From: Plenodomus lindquistii
Lineage: Eukaryota > Ascomycota > Dothideomycetes > Pleosporales > Leptosphaeriaceae
DNA: 64,000 nucleotides
NCBI GenBank assembly: GCA_025504975.1
Contig: JANUWI010000007.1
Span: 744,001 to 808,000, forward strand
Direction of reading: 5' to 3'
The notes beneath the pieces are model-generated. The model worked only from the letters and a program-made list of their open reading frames with translations. It made no database searches and was not told the origin of the DNA. Position numbers and translations under genes: made by a program. Shown here piece by piece: positions 24,601 through 35,300 of the stretch (its first letter is position 1; every line of letters begins with the position of its first letter).

Positions 24601-24771
24601 AAGTACCTCATCGTCGTGTTTCGACCCCGTGTCCTCAGCACCAAAGCTGCCCAAACCGTCTCTGGAGTTGCGTATAGGGAGTTGAAAGTGAGAGTCGTCA
24701 GTTCCGTGAAACTCAGCCACCTCCAGCTCAGGTGTCTGGCTTGGGCGAGTATCTGCAGCCGTCTCTTCCAT
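21645..24771 (-). CDS. Large ankyrin-repeat protein
   Basis: Two exons, 24771-23856 and 23803-21645, with a 52-bp intron (phase 1); product 1,024 residues. The first about 110 residues are acidic and disordered. From there to the C-terminus the protein is a long array of ankyrin repeats, roughly twenty by eye, with typical cores such as TALILAAEKGNLTIIKLLLA, TLMHVAASRGHPDMIDLLLE, TALHIALQAGNIDAALFLI and TALHLAAGSSDIRALRLLLE. No NACHT, kinase, F-box or membrane domain is visible at either end. The last about 90 residues are charged and end in a Cys-containing tail. Ankyrin arrays mediate protein-protein contacts; a specific role cannot be assigned. It diverges from the het-C gene. The intron sits within an ankyrin repeat, and its removal restores a perfect one (ITALIVASDFGHLKTVESLI). 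Confidence 0.88.
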
Positions 24772-25663
24772 GCTTACTCAACCTCTGGCAGGCGAGGTAG
24801 GCTCGATGCTATCACACACTACCGGTACGAATAATCTGAATGAGGTCGATGTAGTAATGTGAGTATTGTGGATGAACTGTGGCAACAGATGAATGTCCTC
24901 GATTATGTGTGTCTGACGCTGAGATGCGTCCCTCAAGGCTGGAGTCGCACTCATCAGGTGCCAGGCAGCAGCAGCATTGTTGACTGGCTGCCAGTGATGG
25001 CTGCACTTCACAGCCTGATTGGCACATTGTGGCTTGCGAATCATGCCAATCTGACCGGTCGTCAAGCGTAAGCACGACAAGGTGCTGTAACAATTGTTGA
25101 GCGGTGAATGCGAACACTTGTAGCCATCATCTACCTGCAAGACGAATCGTGAATTGCTGAGACAAAGCTTGTGTTCATTATACGTAGCTATCTCTGTTCT
25201 GTACCTGCTGCAAGTCTAGTACAGTACCCATACTGGATGCGAAAGCTTGTGAGTCTGAGACACGGACTGACGCCTGGCGGACTTGGCTGCAGCCATCACA
25301 CCCCTCCAGCTCGCCCGGCCCGAAGTGGGGTAAAGTGGCGCAATCAACCACTTGAGAACGCAGCAAAGCCTCAATCGAGTAACTATTTCGGATGTGCCAA
25401 TGATTTGCGTAGCCGTTATAACCGTGTGAATATGCGACTCTGAGACTGGCGTAGTGGATATTTTCTGCACTTGTTTGGGCACTGTTTGTGGACCCCCACC
25501 AGCCCCTCCTTCCGGGAAACGCCACACGTCATAAACCGGGCGGTGCAGGAGAGTCAACAGCTGACAACCACGGCGCGCAAATACGGGTTCTACTGCAAAG
25601 TCTGACTTGGTTGCTTCTTCAACTTTACACTCTCTTACACTTTCTCTGCTTGACGCTGCAGAC
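24772..25663. promoter_or_regulatory. Divergent promoter region, ankyrin gene / het-C
   Basis: 892 bp between outward-facing start codons. It must carry both promoters. The sequence just upstream of het-C is CT-rich (TTACACTCTCTTACAC), as usual near fungal transcription starts. No gene or specific operator was identified. Confidence 0.5.
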
Positions 25664-28397
25664 ATGGGAGTCACATCGACACACTTCCTGCTCATCGCCA
25701 TCGCGCTCCTGGTGCTGTTGCCCGCAGGCGCAGACGCTTTTGGCGCGGGAAACATCGCTTCCATATCCAAGATTGAAGGTCAAAACTGGCGCCATGGAGA
25801 TATCGAGGACATGCTTGCGACCGTCGCCTGCTTAAAGGGTCACAAATGGAAGTCGAATATGATCAAGGTGAGCTGATGCATCTAAGTGTATACCGGCCAA
25901 GACTGACACATGCAGCGAGTGTACTTTGGTAACTGGCTTCGGGACTATTCTCAGGTATGATAGAGTTTTTCGATGTTGTTACCTGGAAGCTTATTCTCTT
26001 AGGCAGTTGACGTCGGTACCTTGGCGAAAGTTCAGGTAAGATCCTATCGGTGATATCAAGCGACATAGTGTGGCTAAGAAGATTCAGGGCGAGACTATTC
26101 GTGTGCTTGTTTGGGTACTATCATTCATGTCCTTTGGCTACGCAACTGGAGAGTTCGAAGTGACTGCCGAGAGATTGGGATGTTATCGGCCTGAAGAGCA
26201 CATGGGCAAGTCTGCCGATCCCGAAGAAGTGACGAGGCTAACCTGATTGTAGACAACCCGGTAGATCCATACCAGGTTACGACACAAGATTGATGTACTG
26301 ACAACTTCCCAGAAAGATTATGCTGACGGTGAGGATGCACGAAAATATGACCCGCGTCTTCGAGGTCCGGTATCAGACATCGAGTTGGCAGTGGATCCAC
26401 AGACAGGTGGGTGAAAGCAACCTCTTGAACAAGCAACGGCAGACTGACATTGACCAGGAATGAAAAACTACATTGCCAATGAACAAGGTGGCTGGGCAAC
26501 ATCATCAGGATACGTCAAATTCTCATTCGCAAGAGCAATCCACTTTGGCCGCCTCTATACTCACGGCCCTCCTGATCAGCGTGGCCGAGAGGAAGACTTG
26601 TCAGAAGCACTCCGCTGCCTCGGCCAAGGACTTCATTGTCTCGAGGACTTTGGCGCTCACACCAACTACACTGAGCTAGTATTGCGTGAACTGGGCTACC
26701 ACAATGTGTTCCCTCACGTCGGTGCTCAGGCCGGCATAAACCTCCATGGAAAGCACACCTTTCCTCTTGTGACAGGTACTTTCGGAGGTGTAGACTTCTT
26801 TCACTCTGTTCTGGGGGAGGCAAACGACCACATTACTCAGACCGAAATTGATGAAGTCAATACGGCTTTGGTAGACGCAGTGCAGAATAACGCAGGGGGC
26901 AAGCGAGGCCCTGGAGGTCAACCTGATGCCTGCAGTGGTCTGATTGATGCTCTCAGTAAGATCCCTGGTACTGGCGATCTCATCAGCCAAGCGCAGAACC
27001 TACAAGCACAATCTGATGCACAAGCCGCTGCCAATGCCCGTGCCGGGGGTGGAGGTGGAGGCTATGACAGCTTTGGCTCCCGTGCTGGAGGTCAGGGTGG
27101 ATACCAGCAAGACAACTTCGCTGCACCGCCAGGCTCCGTTGGCGGACCTCCTGGCCCCGATATTCCAGGCACGAATACAGACCCGGCGACGATCATCCCG
27201 AAGATCTACCCCATTCTAGTCTTCAGAGACAACGTTGTGCGTAGCATTTCTGCCATAATCTCGAAGATTCCTGGTCTAGAGAAGCTCATTGAGACCATTA
27301 CCGAGCGCGTCACCCTCTTCGTGTTGTCTCTTCTTGCGCCCTTCATTCTGCCGATCATCAAGACTGCGTCGGCTCAGCTGAAGAGCGGATCTTCTGCCGT
27401 CATTGACTCGGCAGCGAAGCATCAATTCGAAGTCTGGACCGACCCGCACTCCACCAACCCAACCCACAGCATGTTGTCCAAGGACCATTTCTCCAACATC
27501 CTCAACCAGCCTGCCGGCCAGGTCGCCGTAGCTATCCTACAGTACGTCGCACCCCGTGTAATCTACGCATGGGACCACCCCGACGTTCCCGTCGATCAGG
27601 TCCTCAACGACTGTATGCGTGTCTTCCACCACCCCAGTCTCCGCGACTCGCGCTGCGAAGTCCACATGAACATGTTCGAAGTCGTCAAGAGATGGGCACA
27701 CAGCTACCACGGCAAAGATCTAAACGACATCTTATCCTCCGAATCCGTCAAGGCCGGCAAAAACCACCTAGGAAGCAACGACCACTCCCACGGTGCTGGC
27801 CACGGCGCCCCAGGAATCCAAGGCTTCTCCAGCGGCAGCCACAGCAGCAAGCCCCACCACCAACATTCCAGCTCCAGCAGCGGCGGTCCCGGAGGCCTCC
27901 TCGGCTCCCTGACCAGCCAACTCCCCGGCGGCCTAGGCAGCGCAATCAACAGCTTCACCGGCGGCGGCGGTAAGACACGCGAAGCCGGCGATGACTTTGA
28001 CGCCCAACCAAGCAGCTACCAACCTTCTCCTTCCCCGCAGCCCTCCCAATGGGGTACCTTCCAGCCCTACCAGTCCACATACCACGGCGAAGGATACCAG
28101 CCACCCGCCGAGTACAACACCATGGCTCCTTCGGGCGGATATGGCCAGCAGGGACACTTCTCTGGTGGTCAGGGCGCAGAGCCAAGTTATACGATGCCTA
28201 CGGCGTACCAACAGGGTTATGAGAATTACGGTGGACCGCCGCAATATCAGCAGCAGCAGCAGCCGCCGCCGCCGCCGCCGCATGGTGGGTATGGAGCGTA
28301 TGATCATGGTGGGGCGTATGGTGCGTATGATCAGAGTCAGCAGCAGCAGGGTAGTGGGAGGCAGTGGGGTAGTGGGGGAGGCAATTCGGGGTGGTAG
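25664..28397 (+). CDS. het-C: Het-C-type heterokaryon incompatibility protein
   Basis: Seven exons: 25664-25867, 25916-25954, 26003-26035, 26088-26205, 26253-26260 (8 nt), 26313-26406 and 26458-28397; product 811 residues. A signal peptide is evident (HFLLIAIALLVLLPAGADAF). The Het-C domain follows, with RVYFGNWLRDYSQAVDVGTL, DARKYDPRLRGPV, RCLGQGLHCLEDFGAHTNY and FGGVDFFHSVLGE. A hydrophobic segment (RVTLFVLSLLAPFILPIIKT) precedes a long Gly/Ser/Gln/Pro/Tyr-rich tail with poly-Gln and poly-Pro runs near the end. In Neurospora crassa het-C controls vegetative incompatibility; most homologues are not polymorphic. Intron 4 begins GC rather than GT (G|GCAAGT), and the next exon is only 8 nt; both are required to keep the family-conserved DNPKDYADGEDARKY frame. 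The C-terminal low-complexity tail is long. Confidence 0.92.
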
Positions 28398-28790
28398 ATG
28401 GGAGGTTGTTAGAGTGCGCAGGTAGTATGGGGTTGGATTCTCTGTGGTGAGGGTGTCTTACGAGCGGATGATGTTGCTGGGATGATGATGGGGGTAATGA
28501 TAGTGGTATGGTTTATGTTATAGAATAATGCAAACTCAGTGTCTTCGTGGTGTATGCATGAGCTTGTAGGATTGATGCGTAGACCTTGGACGTAAGTAAT
28601 AACTCATTTGACCAACGATACTTTGGTGAGGTGCTGACATGTATATGTAAGTACCATGCTCGCACTAATTCTCAGTACATCCTCTTGCTGCACCCAAAAG
28701 ACTATTTATTATTCCACATTTTCGTAATATACTGCAGCGGGTAAACTTTGAAATTCCAATTCCTTTTCACATCATCCATTCTCTCTCTCT

Positions 28791-28819
28791 CACAGACAGA
28801 CAGACAGACAGACAGACAG
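28791..28819. repeat. (CAGA)n tetranucleotide repeat
   Basis: About seven CAGA units directly after a short CT run; non-coding. Confidence 0.9.
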
Positions 28820-28992
28820 TCATTCACAGCAATCATCTCGAGTAAATCAGAGTAGAGATTTTTCATTTCGCATTATATCGTCCCTCATACTTTTTTCCCA
28901 CACCTTCTTTTTTTGGTCTAAAGTAACACGAGACAACGGCCTCAAGGTCCTTGCTCATCGCCCACTTCCCAGAACCAAAAATCTTGCGTATG

Positions 28993-29013
28993 CGGCACGG
29001 CACGGCACGGCAC
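28993..29013. repeat. (CGGCA)n pentanucleotide repeat
   Basis: Four tandem copies of CGGCA/GGCAC in the intergenic region downstream of HSP10. Confidence 0.85.
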
Positions 29014-29218
29014 GCCAATGCCACGCCAGCGATGGGAAGGACAAAGTGCTAGCGTATATGTCGTGAAAGGTTTGTTGGTGGGTGTGCTGAATCTTGTTGT
29101 GTTTTTGTTGGAGTTTGTTGGAAGGGTTATATGTTGATACAGTTTTTATCAATTACATGGCTTTTACAATTATTCCACACAGCAGCAGCAACAACAACAA
29201 CAACAAGTAACATTCGAT

Positions 29219-29783
29219 TTACTCGTTGATCTTGGCCAGGAGCCTAGAATCCAGATTAGCCTATACTCTCCCCTCCATTCCCCTCCCCAACTCTGAACTC
29301 GAAAAAACTTGAAAAAAAAAACTAAAAAAACTTACTCATGATCCCTAAACAGACTCAACTCCTCCTCCCCAACCTTGATCGGGGACCCCCCAAACTGCGG
29401 AATCAACACCTTATCGCCAACGCTCACACTGGGGGTAACGCGTTTTCCATCGCGATCGAGGGCGCCGGGGCCGACGGCAATGACTTTTGCTTCGTTGAGG
29501 TCTTTGACGGCGGTTTCGGGGAGGAAGATGCCGGTTGCGGTTTTTGCTTCGGGTTTGAGGCGTTGGACGAGGATGCGGTCGAGGAGGGGGGCGATGGATT
29601 TGATGGATTTGATGGCGGACTGTTGGGTGGGGCGGGGGTGTTAGTTGAGTGAGGAAGTATGGATTGGGGCGTGGGCAGGTAGGGAAGCTGAGGTGGGTGG
29701 TGGTGCGGGATGTGCGGAGGAGGTTGCATGTGCAGTGTTGTTGTGGTGTTTGCGAATTGTGGTTGGTGTTGTTAACGTACCAT
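29219..29783 (-). CDS. HSP10: Mitochondrial 10-kDa chaperonin (HSP10/GroES)
   Basis: Three exons: 29783-29781 (the ATG only), 29619-29336 and 29243-29219. The introns are 161 and 92 bp; the product is 103 residues, normal for Hsp10. Hallmarks are APLLDRILVQRLKPEAKTA, GIFLPETAVKDLNEAKVIAV, the mobile-loop region, and DKVLIPQFGGSPIKVGEEEL ending LAKINE. Hsp10 caps Hsp60 in the mitochondrial matrix and assists protein folding. The start codon is placed in its own exon because the long exon has no ATG at its 5' end: an AG acceptor immediately precedes SAIKSIKS, and the only good upstream donor, ATG|GTACGT, supplies the Met. A perfect three-unit heat-shock element lies about 130 bp upstream. Diverges from the tRNA-lysidine synthase gene. 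Confidence 0.93.
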
Positions 29784-29914
29784 TCTGGCGGGTTTGAGAG
29801 CGAGAGAGTAGACTGTTGTCTGGGTATCACGAGAAGAGGATCTGGTCTTGCGGTTCCAAGGGCAGAATTGGAGATGTTGTTCCAAACGGTCAGGTAGAAG
29901 TTGTTAAAGACCCT

Positions 29915-29929
29915 AGAAATTTCCAGAAG
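29915..29929. promoter_or_regulatory. Heat-shock element (three inverted nGAAn units)
   Basis: The 15-mer AGAAATTTCCAGAAG fits nGAAnnTTCnnGAAn exactly, the Hsf1 binding consensus. It lies 132 bp upstream of the HSP10 start codon and 151 bp upstream of the divergent tRNA-lysidine synthase start. Location and sequence make it the likely heat-induction site for HSP10. Confidence 0.8.
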
Positions 29930-30079
29930 GTAATTGGTCCGTGCGTCAGGTACCTCGGAACCATCGTGATGCGCCGACGGGAACAGCGGCCATGCCAGCT
30001 CCATTCATTGCAATCCGCCATTGAGAGTGTCCAGCACCGTTTGCATATAAATTGTGTTGGTGGGCATTTTGAATGCTAC

Positions 30080-32082
30080 ATGTGGAGAAATAATGCCCTC
30101 CGGCTGAGGAAGACGTCCTCGAGTGCGGCGCGTCGCAGCCATGGTTTGAAGCACACTGTACGGCATGGCTCTTCGGCGAGCTTGCCAATCGCACAAGATG
30201 AGTTTGTGGGAGCGCTGAGAAGGGTGCTCGATGCGCGATTGGATCCGCAGAGCAAGAGTCGGTTGGGTAGGCTGGTTGGGAAGTCGACTGCATGTCGTTG
30301 TACTCACAGCAACAACAGGCTTCGCTATCAGCGGCGGCGTCGACTCGATGGCTCTCGCAGCTCTGTACACACGCGCACGCAAGCAAGATCCCGCCCTACC
30401 GCCAGCGCATGGCTTCGTTGTCGACCACAAAGTCCGGCCAGAGAGCACCGACGAGGCGCAATGGGTGGTCGAGCAATTGCGGCACAAACGTATGATGACG
30501 GGTTCTTCTTGATGCCGCCCGGTTGCTGAGCCTCGCAGTTGATGTCGACTCGACGATTCTGCCACTGCAATGGCCCGCCGACTTTGATCTCTCCGACCTC
30601 CGACGATTCGAGACGGAAGCCCGCAGACTTCGATACCAGGCCTTGGGCATGCACTGCAAGGAGCGCCACATCGCTGCGCTGCTGGTGGCGCATCATGCCG
30701 ACGACCAGGCCGAGACGGTGCTCATGAGGCTGTCCAACCATCGGCTGCGCTCGGGGTTGCAAGCCATGCACAGCGTCGAGTGGATCCCAGAATGCGAGGG
30801 CCTGTACGGTGTGCATCACAGTGGGAACCCCCTCCGTCTTCATGCTGGCCAATCGGCTGTGGAACAAGGTGGCATGCACATTCTGCGACCACTGCTGCCA
30901 TTCGAGAAGGCGCGCCTCATTGCCACGTGCGAGGAGGCAGATATGCCTTGGGCCGAGGACAAGACGAACAAGATCCCGACGCTGACCGCACGCAATGCAA
31001 TACGGCACATTGTTCAGAACCACGAGCTTCCCGAAGCATTAAGCGTAAAGAGCCTCGTCCATGTGTCGACGCATATGCAAAAACGCGTCGAGGCACACAA
31101 AGCCTATGCTGCGAAGCTGTTCGATCAATGCCTCGTCAAACTCAACATCCAGACAGGGTCCGCTTACGTACGCTTTCCACCATTTCCAGCCCTCCTGGAC
31201 CGCCCCATCAGTACGGCATCGAATAGGAACGAAGCAAGTGACAATGCATACTGCCTAATCAAGAGAGTGGGTGAATTAGTCAGCCCGAATTCCTCGGCTC
31301 CGTTAGATACCCTCGCCGCAACCATCACACGCGTGTATCCTGAGCTTGCTGAAGTCGAAATCTCTCAGACGAGCAAAAATTACTGCGTATTCGGCACCTG
31401 GTGGCGCGCCTGTGACACAGACTTGCCATTCCCTTTGCAGCCTTCTAGTCGAGTTGACTCCAACCTGGCCCATCCCAGAGACTGGTTCCTCATGCGCCAG
31501 CCACCCTCCACCAATGCCGCGAGATCGGGACCGAAAATCGAGATCAAGCCCGGTATGCAGACTCAAGACGCGGAGTACAACTTGTGCGACGGCCGCTTCT
31601 GGATCCGCTTGACCAACCTATCCAGCGGTACCCTTACCCTGCGTCTAATAACACGACACGACCTCCAACGCTTCTTCGAATTTGACCAGAAACCCGCATC
31701 TAACACTATGAAATCCCAACACCGCAACTGGCTCAGTGAAGTGCTAAGTCTCATCAAGCCCTCCCCACTACGCCTCACGCTCCCCGCCGTCTTCCACAGA
31801 CCCGATAACGCGCACGAGGACACGCTAATTGGCTTTCCCACGCTAGACGTGAGCGTCCATGGCTTCGGCGCACCAGAAACTTACTGCAAGTGGTCTGTCT
31901 CGTACAAGAAGATTGATTTTGGGAACCATGATCCTGAATCTATGGTTATGCCGCGGATCACAGAGGAGCTTGTACTAGAGGATAGGAGACACAAAGGAGC
32001 TGCGAGGACAAAGTTTAAAAAGGGCAAGAGGCCCCGGCGGCAGAGGGAAAAAGGGGCTTATGGATTGCCCAGTCGTTTGTAG
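30080..32082 (+). CDS. tRNA(Ile)-lysidine synthase, mitochondrial type (TilS family)
   Basis: Three exons, 30080-30266, 30310-30489 and 30539-32082; product 636 residues. The PP-loop signature GFAISGGVDSMALAALY spans the first splice junction region, and the second TilS motif LLVAHHADDQAETVLMRL is intact. RPLLPFEKARLIATCEE and ARNAIRHIVQNHELP are further family landmarks. In bacteria TilS adds lysine to C34 of tRNA-Ile(CAU) using ATP; fungal nuclear homologues are presumed to act on organellar tRNA. The N-terminus (RNNALRLRKTSSSAARRSHG) is basic and Ser-rich, fitting a mitochondrial presequence. An in-frame ATG about 110 bp further upstream is an alternative start. The C-terminal 350 residues are fungus-specific and end in a Lys/Arg-rich tail. 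The stop is only 293 bp from the end of the convergent PKS-NRPS gene. Confidence 0.88.
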
Positions 32083-32375
32083 GAGGTTCTCTGGAAGATA
32101 TTGCGTAAAGAAGGAGCATGCATAGTCTTGCGACGTTGAGGACCTATAAATCCGGTATACAATGACGATAGTGCGTAATATAAAGGTCTAGGCAGCCATC
32201 ATCGACTGATAAATCTTGCTCGTTCATTACACTGTGCATACAAATACCCCCCCACCCCCCCAATACCCCATATCACCTATCTAGTCCCTAAACACCTGCA
32301 AAACCCCACATACAACAGGAGATTATCCCTTCAGAAACCATACAAATTGAAAAAAAAAGGGTCATACATCTACCC

Positions 32376-35300
32376 TCACCTTTTCAGCCCCACCCCCTCA
32401 ACACCCCCCATGGCCACAAAATCCGTACTGGTAAAATGCCAACTCAACCCCTCCCTCTTCGCCTTCCCAGCCCACACCAACGGCGGTAACCTCTCCAACC
32501 CGTCTCCCACTGCCTCTCCCTCTTGATCAACATCCTGAAGCATATCCATATACTGCGCCACGCTCTCCATGCTCAGTTTAACCTTGGACACATAATGCAC
32601 AAAGCGCGGCAGTACTGTTGCTGTTTCCCCAGCAGTAGCAGTAGCAGTAGCAGTATGTACGTTTTCGCGTCCGAGCTCGTCCAACACATTACACACGAAT
32701 TCCGCAGCCAACGCATCAGCAGGACAAAGATCAAACGTGCCTATCCAACCGCCCGGAGCGGGCAGCGCCTTGAGTTTTAAAGCGAGATCTCTCAGTTCCT
32801 CTAGCAGCTCTATCGGTGGTGGTGGTGCTGCGACGTCGCCATCTGTAGGCGCGGGAACGAAGCGGTGGATGGAAATGGGGATGCGGAGCTGCGATGCTGC
32901 TGCCTCGAGATACACTTCTGATGCCCATTTTGATGCGATGTAGCCGTTTGAGCCGTCTGGTGGAGGCGGGAATGCAGCGACGGATGAGGTTGGGTAGGGT
33001 TCGGGGGAGGAGCTGTTGGAGCGGAGGAGGTGCACGCCTCCTGATGAAATGAAGTGGATGGGTGTTCGTCGGTTGGCGGCCAAGTCGACGAGGGTCTTGG
33101 TCGAATTGACGTTGGGTCCACGGAGATTATCGTAGTAGTCCCAGAACGCCCGGTTGGCGCCGCTGTGCACGATTAGATCTGCCGTGTCGGCCAGAGTATC
33201 AAAGTCTTGTTGTGGAAGGCCTAGTTGCGGTTCGGTGAAATTGCCAGCATGCAGACGCAGCTTTTGCGATTGATTGGTTAGAATCCGAGGTGAGGTTTCG
33301 GTGTGCTCTCGTAGTGCTACACAATGTATGATAGCGACACGGTCGTCGTCTGTGAGAGATTTCAGGATGCGTGAGCCCATGTAGCCAGTAGCACCGGTCA
33401 TGACCACGGTCAAACCAGAGGTCGTCTTGCGCGGTGCCAAAGAGCGCGCATCGCTGGTATTTGCCACGGCTTGCCTAGCCACCAGCGCCTGTGTAATGCT
33501 CGTTTCAGCCTGCCAGTTAATTGCGACGACGGATTCTCCAGAGGTGATCCTTTTCGCCATCGACGCCAAGCTGCTAGCATCATACAGGGACATGACCGGG
33601 ACGTGGACGTTGAAGCGCCGGCGTATCAACCGCTGCAAGTGGACAAGGAGGTAGGAGTTACCGCCAAGATGGAAAAAGTCGCTAGGTGAAGTGATGCTTG
33701 TCGCATTCACGATGCTCTCAGGGAGGCATCCAATCCAAAGTTCCCGCAAGGCTAGCTCGGTTTCGTTCATAGGACCGTCATCCTCGCCTAGCCCCTCCGG
33801 CAATGGCAATGCTTCAACGGCGCGCCGGTCGAGTTTGCCATGGGAGTTCAGGGGCATGATGTCCGTCGCTATGAGCATGGTCGGAGTCATGCTGCGTGGG
33901 AGTGGAAGTCGTCGAAGCAAGACCTGTAGGAAACCCTGCTTTTGAGCGTCGGGGAGATCTTGCGCGAATTCGACAAAAGCCACGAGAAAGTCCGGATCAC
34001 GCTTGACGACAGCAACAGCGTTTGTGATGATGCCGCCCGCAGCATCGATGATTGAACGCTCAATATCCTCCAGCTCTACACGGACACCGTTGATCTTGAC
34101 TTGCAAATCACCGGCAATCCTGCCTTTGAAGTAGAGCTGGCCATCGACTTCGTATCGACCCATATCACCGGACCGGTACATTGTCGCGAGTTGGCCCTGG
34201 TAAAAGCCATCGGGCGTGATTGTATCCTTGAGAAAGGAAGTCGCAGACAGCTCTGGCTTCTTGAGGTAGCTCTGGATATTCCCGGCCCCAGCGATTACTA
34301 TCTCGCCACTCACACCTGCTGGTACGGGTCTGAGTCGCTGGTCTACAACGTAGACGGCAATATTTGATAATGGGCGACCGAGGGGTATGGCGTCTTGCGA
34401 GGCCGTAAGATCAATCTCTGTTCCAGTGACCACACCCGCTTCAGCCGGGCCATAGACATTGATCAACCGCAAGCCTGGCTTGTTGATCTTCTGGATATCC
34501 TTGACCAGCGATTTAGTCAGCGTCTCTCCAGAGGAAAAGACATAACGGAGGCTGGTCGCAGTTGAAAGATAGGACAACCCGTGTCCAATCCATTGCGAAA
34601 GCTCCGACGGGGTGGCATGCACCCACGTAATCTTCCGTGCTGCAATCATTCTGGTGATCTGCAAAGGATCCAGTCGAGTCTCCTGCGAGGCGATGTGTAG
34701 AGTTCCTCCATTGAAGAGACACATGAAGATTTGCTGCATGGCGACGTCGAAGCTTGCAGCGCTCTGCTGGAGAACTACCTCGGCTCCGACCTTGAATGTA
34801 TCAGTCATTGCCTTGATCTGGTTCAGGAGACTGATATGCCGAATGGGCAGACCCTTGGGTGTGCCTGTGGATCCGCTGGTGTAGAGAACCACGGCAATGT
34901 CATTAGCATCTGTGTCCACGGATCGTAGTACAGCACTGGTCTCTGATTTGAGAGCGGACACATTAATCAGGCGTACATCGCTGGTGCCAAGTTGTGATGC
35001 GCTCTCAATGGTATGCTCATGGCAAAGTATCGCGGAGGGTTCGCAATCCGCCACAATCTGCTGTAGTCGACCCGATGCAACGCGAGTGTCCAGTGGTAGA
35101 TACGTGGCACCGATACTCCAAATCGCCAAGATCGAACAAATAGAGTCTATGCCCGGTTGCTGGTAGACGCCTACGACTCCATGTTGCTTTACGGCAGCGT
35201 CAAGCAGTGAGGATGCAAGTCGTCGAGAACGTGTCATCATTTGGATGTGAGAAAGTGTATGCCCTTGATCGTCCACTAGGGCAGCGTGATCCTTCGAACT

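Larger units (their letters stand above)
28398..29218. other. Convergent 3' flanks with microsatellites
   Basis: About 820 bp between convergent het-C and HSP10 genes. It holds their 3' UTRs, a (CT)n/(CAGA)n tract, a (CGGCA)n tract and a CAG/CAA tract at about 29180-29208. No gene is seen. Confidence 0.6.

Noticed and set aside
26201..26312. Standard GT-AG intron from the GTCTGC donor in het-C
   Set aside because: It shifts the frame and meets a stop soon after the acceptor, whereas the GC-AG intron plus micro-exon restores the conserved protein.
27569..28307. Long ORFs on both strands over the 3' part of het-C
   Set aside because: They are shadows of the Gly/Pro/Gln-rich tail of het-C; repetitive codons leave other frames open.
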